From contig JAHBXF010000002.1 in assembly GCA_019636615.1 (NCBI GenBank), forward strand, positions 1,552,001 through 1,616,000: 64,000 nt of DNA, given 5' to 3'. The position numbers were made by a program, and so were the translations under genes. Shown here piece after piece: positions 63,837 to 64,000 of this stretch; position 1 is the stretch's first letter, and each line of letters begins with the position of its first letter. Under the pieces are notes generated by a model. The model saw only the letters and a program-made list of their open reading frames with translations. It ran no database searches and was not told the DNA's origin. Origin of the DNA: Phycisphaeraceae bacterium. Its GTDB lineage: Bacteria; Planctomycetota; Phycisphaerae; Phycisphaerales; UBA1924.

Positions 63837-64000
63837 GTGTGGAACATTGTCCGCAACATCATCATCGTCACCTTGCTGACCATGCTTGTGTGGCTCTTCG
63901 CCGAGGGTGAGAGCCTGCGCGCGGTGCAGGTGCAGACAGACATGGTGCTCATCGCCGAGCCCGCCAGCGACCGTGTGATCGATCTCATCGAGCCGGGGCT
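63837..64000 (+). CDS. YbbR/CdaR-like protein, 3' end outside the window
   Basis: Only the first ~55 residues are visible: a short cytoplasmic start (VWNIVRNIIIV), a membrane helix (IIIVTLLTMLVWLFAEGESL) and the start of a YbbR-type repeat (VQVQTDMVLIAEPASDRVID). The context directly after cdaA is that of CdaR, which binds and regulates the cyclase. GTG 63837 follows GGAGGAG by 9 nt. Confidence 0.72.
   Translation, partial: MWNIVRNIIIVTLLTMLVWLFAEGESLRAVQVQTDMVLIAEPASDRVIDLIEPG

Overview
The window looks like a high-GC Planctomycetota chromosome, most likely class Phycisphaerae. The clues are two PEP-CTERM-type exported proteins, a DUF1080 lipoprotein, Tat-exported Gfo/Idh/MocA and hydroxypyruvate-isomerase-like proteins side by side, a DUF6655-like lipoprotein, and a DUF2924/serine-recombinase integration module of the kind common in this phylum. 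The assignment is inferred from gene content; no rRNA is present.

Positions 1 to about 29,400 are an accessory (mobile/defence) island ending near a tRNA-Asn gene (29423-29494, minus). On its left is a class 1 DISARM-type defence locus on the minus strand: drmD helicase (17456 to 14208), drmMI adenine methyltransferase (14211 to 9685) and drmA helicase (3056 to beyond the left edge); drmB and drmC are expected just outside. The DISARM genes are not contiguous. Between drmMI and drmA lie, on the minus strand and translationally coupled, an SMC/Rad50-like coiled-coil ATPase and an S-4TM-type membrane protein. A plus-strand cluster sits next to them: XRE-ImmA/IrrE regulator-protease, PIN-domain protein, a second HExxH metallopeptidase and an SMODS-type CD-NTase. 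The CD-NTase and S-4TM genes converge and overlap by 10 bp. The cluster has a strong promoter with a perfect 17-bp palindrome just upstream. This CBASS-like/toxin-like cargo inside a DISARM locus is the most interesting feature of the window.

From 17.7 to 29 kb the island carries five small minus-strand genes (one with a HARE-HTH domain), a 776-bp non-coding stretch with iteron-like repeats, a prim-pol/DUF3987 replication protein, a deoxyribosyltransferase-like protein, a sigma-like protein, an excisionase-like HTH protein, and an integration module (HTH protein, large serine recombinase, DUF2924 protein, small protein). Many starts and stops overlap, implying tight translational coupling.

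From 29.5 kb onward the sequence is ordinary chromosome. It begins with a gene-free kilobase containing a 182-bp tandem repeat, then rpmE, an AsmA-like envelope protein, metH with a possible regulatory leader, an M42 peptidase, part of a peptide ABC transporter, a glycosyltransferase-like protein, cutC, sugar-metabolism exported enzymes, a small conserved protein plus a decayed duplicate of it, a truncated aldehyde dehydrogenase homologue, a P-type cation ATPase, a MddA-like methyltransferase opposite a TetR regulator, a PEP-CTERM protein, a DevBC-like ABC exporter pair, a family 2 glycosyltransferase, mutY with an Nfu-N gene, and cdaA followed by the start of a YbbR/CdaR-like gene at the right edge.
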